From JBGTLA01 sp041744375 (GTDB taxonomy: Bacteria; Actinomycetota; Acidimicrobiia; Spongiisociales; ZC4RG35), in the NCBI GenBank assembly GCA_041744375.1, contig JBGTLA010000182.1, positions 1 to 5,551 on the forward strand: a DNA stretch of 5,551 nucleotides, read 5' to 3'. Within the stretch, counting starts at the first letter, position 1. Every line of letters begins with the position of its first letter. The position numbers and the translations under genes were made by a program. Shown piece after piece: positions 4,329-5,551 of this stretch. The notes under the pieces are model-generated. The model saw nothing but the letters and a program-made list of their open reading frames with translations. It ran no database searches and was not told the origin of the DNA.

Positions 4329-4952
4329 GTGTACGAGGAGGAGTCTCCCCCGCAGCGTCCCGAGAAGTCACGGCCCTTCTGGGTCGAGCTCCCCGGCCTG
4401 CTGCTGACGGCGCTGGTGGTGGCGGTGCTCATCAAGACCTTCTTGGTCCAGCCCTTCTACATCCCCTCCATTTCCATGCTCCCCACGATCGAGGTCAACG
4501 ACCGGGTGATCGTCAACAAGCTCGCCTACCGCTGGGGCGAGCCCGCCCCCAACGACATCGTCGTCTTTCTGAATCCCAGCCTCGACGCCGACGACCTCGA
4601 CGAGTCCATCCCCGAGGCTGTGATCCGCTCGGTGCTGGAGGCGGTCGGCATCCGCACCCGCGGGGCGGACGACCTCATCAAGCGGGTGGTGGCCACCGCC
4701 GGCGAGGAGGTGTCCGTCTCCGACGGCCAACTCCACATCAACGGGGTCCCCATCACCGAGCCCCACGTCGTCCAAGGAAACGAGATGCCCAACTTCGGGC
4801 CGCTGATCGTTCCCGACGACCACGTGTTCGTGATGGGCGACAACCGCAACTCCAGCCTCGATTCGAGACGGTTCGGAGCGGTACCCGTCTCCGAGATCAT
4901 CGGCGAGGCCGTCTTGCGGATCTGGCCTATCGACCGCTTCGGCACCCTGTAA
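4329..4952 (+). CDS. lepB: Signal peptidase I (LepB)
   Basis: LepB is the membrane serine protease that cleaves signal peptides from proteins exported by Sec or Tat. The 207-residue product has a short charged N-terminus, one transmembrane helix at about residues 19-39 (LPGLLLTALVVAVLIKTFLV region), and then box B PSISMLPTIEVNDRV with nucleophile Ser49. Box C is NDIVVF (75-80), box D LIKRVVATAGE carries the general base Lys118, and box E is MGDNRNSSLDSR (169-180). Between boxes C and D is an acidic segment (about 82-115), longer than in E. coli; actinobacterial enzymes often have such inserts. The GTG start at 4329 lies 20 nt after rplS and has no clear Shine-Dalgarno, so translation may depend on coupling. 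No other start lies between the rplS stop and the transmembrane helix. Confidence 0.96.
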   Translation: MYEEESPPQRPEKSRPFWVELPGLLLTALVVAVLIKTFLVQPFYIPSISMLPTIEVNDRVIVNKLAYRWGEPAPNDIVVFLNPSLDADDLDESIPEAVIRSVLEAVGIRTRGADDLIKRVVATAGEEVSVSDGQLHINGVPITEPHVVQGNEMPNFGPLIVPDDHVFVMGDNRNSSLDSRRFGAVPVSEIIGEAVLRIWPIDRFGTL

Positions 4953-4968
4953 GGGCCGATCGCGTCGC

Positions 4969-4988
4969 TACCGTCTGATAGGACGGTG
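4969..4988 (+). other. Short inverted repeat before the DUF2469 gene
   Basis: ACCGTC (4970-4975) pairs with GACGGT (4982-4987) around TGATAG, with one extra T-G pair outside. It lies in the 40-bp gap between lepB and the next gene and ends 4 nt before ATG 4993. TACCGT (4969-4974) also fits TANNNT, so the site could be a weak promoter, an operator or an mRNA hairpin. No -35 is visible. Confidence 0.25.
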
Positions 4989-4992
4989 TGGA

Positions 4993-5304
4993 ATGACAGG
5001 GCAGGAGATGATGGAAGAAGATCTCGAACGCTACGAGACCGAATCCGAACTGGCGATCTACAAGGAGTACCGCGACGTCCTCCCCCTCTTCCGCTACGTG
5101 GTGGAGACGGAACGCCGCTTCTACCTCACCAACGAGGTCGACGTCCACCGCCGCACCGAAGGCGAGTCGATGTACTTCGAGATCGTCATGCGCGACGCCT
5201 GGGTGTGGGACATGTTCCGACCCGCCCGATTCCTGCGCAGCGTCAAGGTGCTCACCTTCAACGACGTCAACGTCGAAGAGCTGGAACCCGGCGAGGCTCT
5301 GTGA
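4993..5304 (+). CDS. DUF2469 family protein, actinobacterial, function unknown
   Basis: The 103-residue product matches, from memory, the small DUF2469 family typified by Mycobacterium tuberculosis Rv2901c. The shared blocks are EEDLERYETESELAIYKEYR (about 8-27), VVETERRFYLTNEVDV (36-51), YFEIVMRDAWVWDMFRPARF (61-80) and KVLTFNDVNVEEL (85-97). It is soluble, acidic and rich in aromatic residues, with no signal peptide or membrane segment. The family is close to universal in Actinobacteria and rarely found elsewhere, and no molecular function is established to my knowledge. ATG 4993 is taken as the start; ATG 5008 and ATG 5011 are in frame, and 5011 would align better with the family's short N-terminus, with AGGAG at 5003-5007 only 3 nt away. 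The stop overlaps the yraN start (GTGA), implying translational coupling. Confidence 0.9.
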   Translation: MTGQEMMEEDLERYETESELAIYKEYRDVLPLFRYVVETERRFYLTNEVDVHRRTEGESMYFEIVMRDAWVWDMFRPARFLRSVKVLTFNDVNVEELEPGEAL

Positions 5305-5551
5305 CCGAGCGGCGCCGGGCGGTGGGGGAGGCCGGTGAGCGATTGGCCGAAATGGTGCTGGGCCGTCACGGAGTCGAAGTGGTGGCCCGCAACGTCGGGA
5401 TGGACGGCGGCGAGATCGACCTGTTGGCCCGGCACCGCCACCGGCGGGTGGCAGTGGAGGTGAGGACCGTCACCGGGGACTGCGAGCCGTTGCAGGCGTT
5501 CGATGCGGCCAAGGCCGCCCAAGTGGAGCGCCTGGCGCGCCGGGCCGGGGC
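5301..5551 (+). CDS. yraN: YraN/UPF0102 family nuclease-like protein (3' truncated by window)
   Basis: The gene begins at GTG 5301, overlapping the DUF2469 stop by 4 nt (GTGA), and is open to the right edge: 83 full codons of a family usually about 120 residues long. It shows the UPF0102 signature: GEAGERLAEMVLGRHGVEVVARNV (about 9-32, broken by window numbering only), then GGEIDLLAR (36-44) and VAVEVRT (50-56). E38, D40, E53 and the basic R55 fit the PD-(D/E)XK-like nuclease core, related to archaeal Holliday junction resolvases; R replaces the more usual K. The family is widespread and often lies near lepB/rnhB, but its role is not firmly established. A start at 5301 matches the usual short N-terminus before GEAGE. 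Confidence 0.9.
   Translation, partial: MTERRRAVGEAGERLAEMVLGRHGVEVVARNVGMDGGEIDLLARHRHRRVAVEVRTVTGDCEPLQAFDAAKAAQVERLARRAG

Noticed and set aside
3526..4371. Minus-strand frame across trmD and rplS
   Set aside because: Spans two unmistakable conserved genes on the opposite strand and reads as Arg/Pro/Ala low complexity near its end.
1..5551. Mobile element, defence island or CRISPR
   Set aside because: No transposase, integrase, tRNA, target-site duplication, spaced short repeats or defence domains were seen; composition is uniform apart from the AT-richer spacer at about 1630-1740.

Overview
The window is high-GC DNA packed with genes and looks like an actinobacterium. Three things point there: a DUF2469 gene directly before yraN, the order khpA-rimM ... 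trmD-rplS-lepB-DUF2469-yraN, and heavy use of GTG starts. Within Actinobacteria, the surface repeat type GC-N8-FC...VTRGQMAAFLHRA is one I associate with class Acidimicrobiia. That placement is inferred from motifs, not from a search.

Layout. Bases 1-82 hold the end of khpA (KH-domain RNA-binding protein), which runs into rimM (to 578). On the minus strand, 568-1449 encodes a secreted lipoprotein whose stop codon overlaps the rimM tail. A 288-bp divergent spacer (1450-1737) carries three abutting inverted repeats. Then comes a plus-strand surface protein (1738-3015) with a signal peptide, a beta-propeller and two SLH-like repeats, ended by a strong hairpin. From 3165 the housekeeping block resumes: trmD, rplS (bL19), lepB (type I signal peptidase), a DUF2469 gene and the beginning of yraN, which runs off the right edge.

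How it fits together. khpA, rimM, trmD and rplS serve ribosome maturation, tRNA modification and the ribosome itself. LepB processes exported proteins, plausibly including the propeller/SLH protein encoded nearby. rimM and trmD are usually neighbours; here two exported-protein genes sit between them, and trmD appears to have gained its own promoter, possibly giving a leaderless mRNA. rplS has a separate promoter whose -10 directly follows the trmD stop, and its roughly 100-nt leader can fold over the ribosome binding site. rnhB, often found between lepB and DUF2469 in actinobacteria, is absent.

No phage, IS, CRISPR, tRNA or rRNA feature was seen, and I see no clear undescribed multi-gene system. 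The most interesting items are regulatory: the rplS leader, the rimM start without a canonical codon, the stacked dyads at 1611-1650, and the inserted surface-protein pair.
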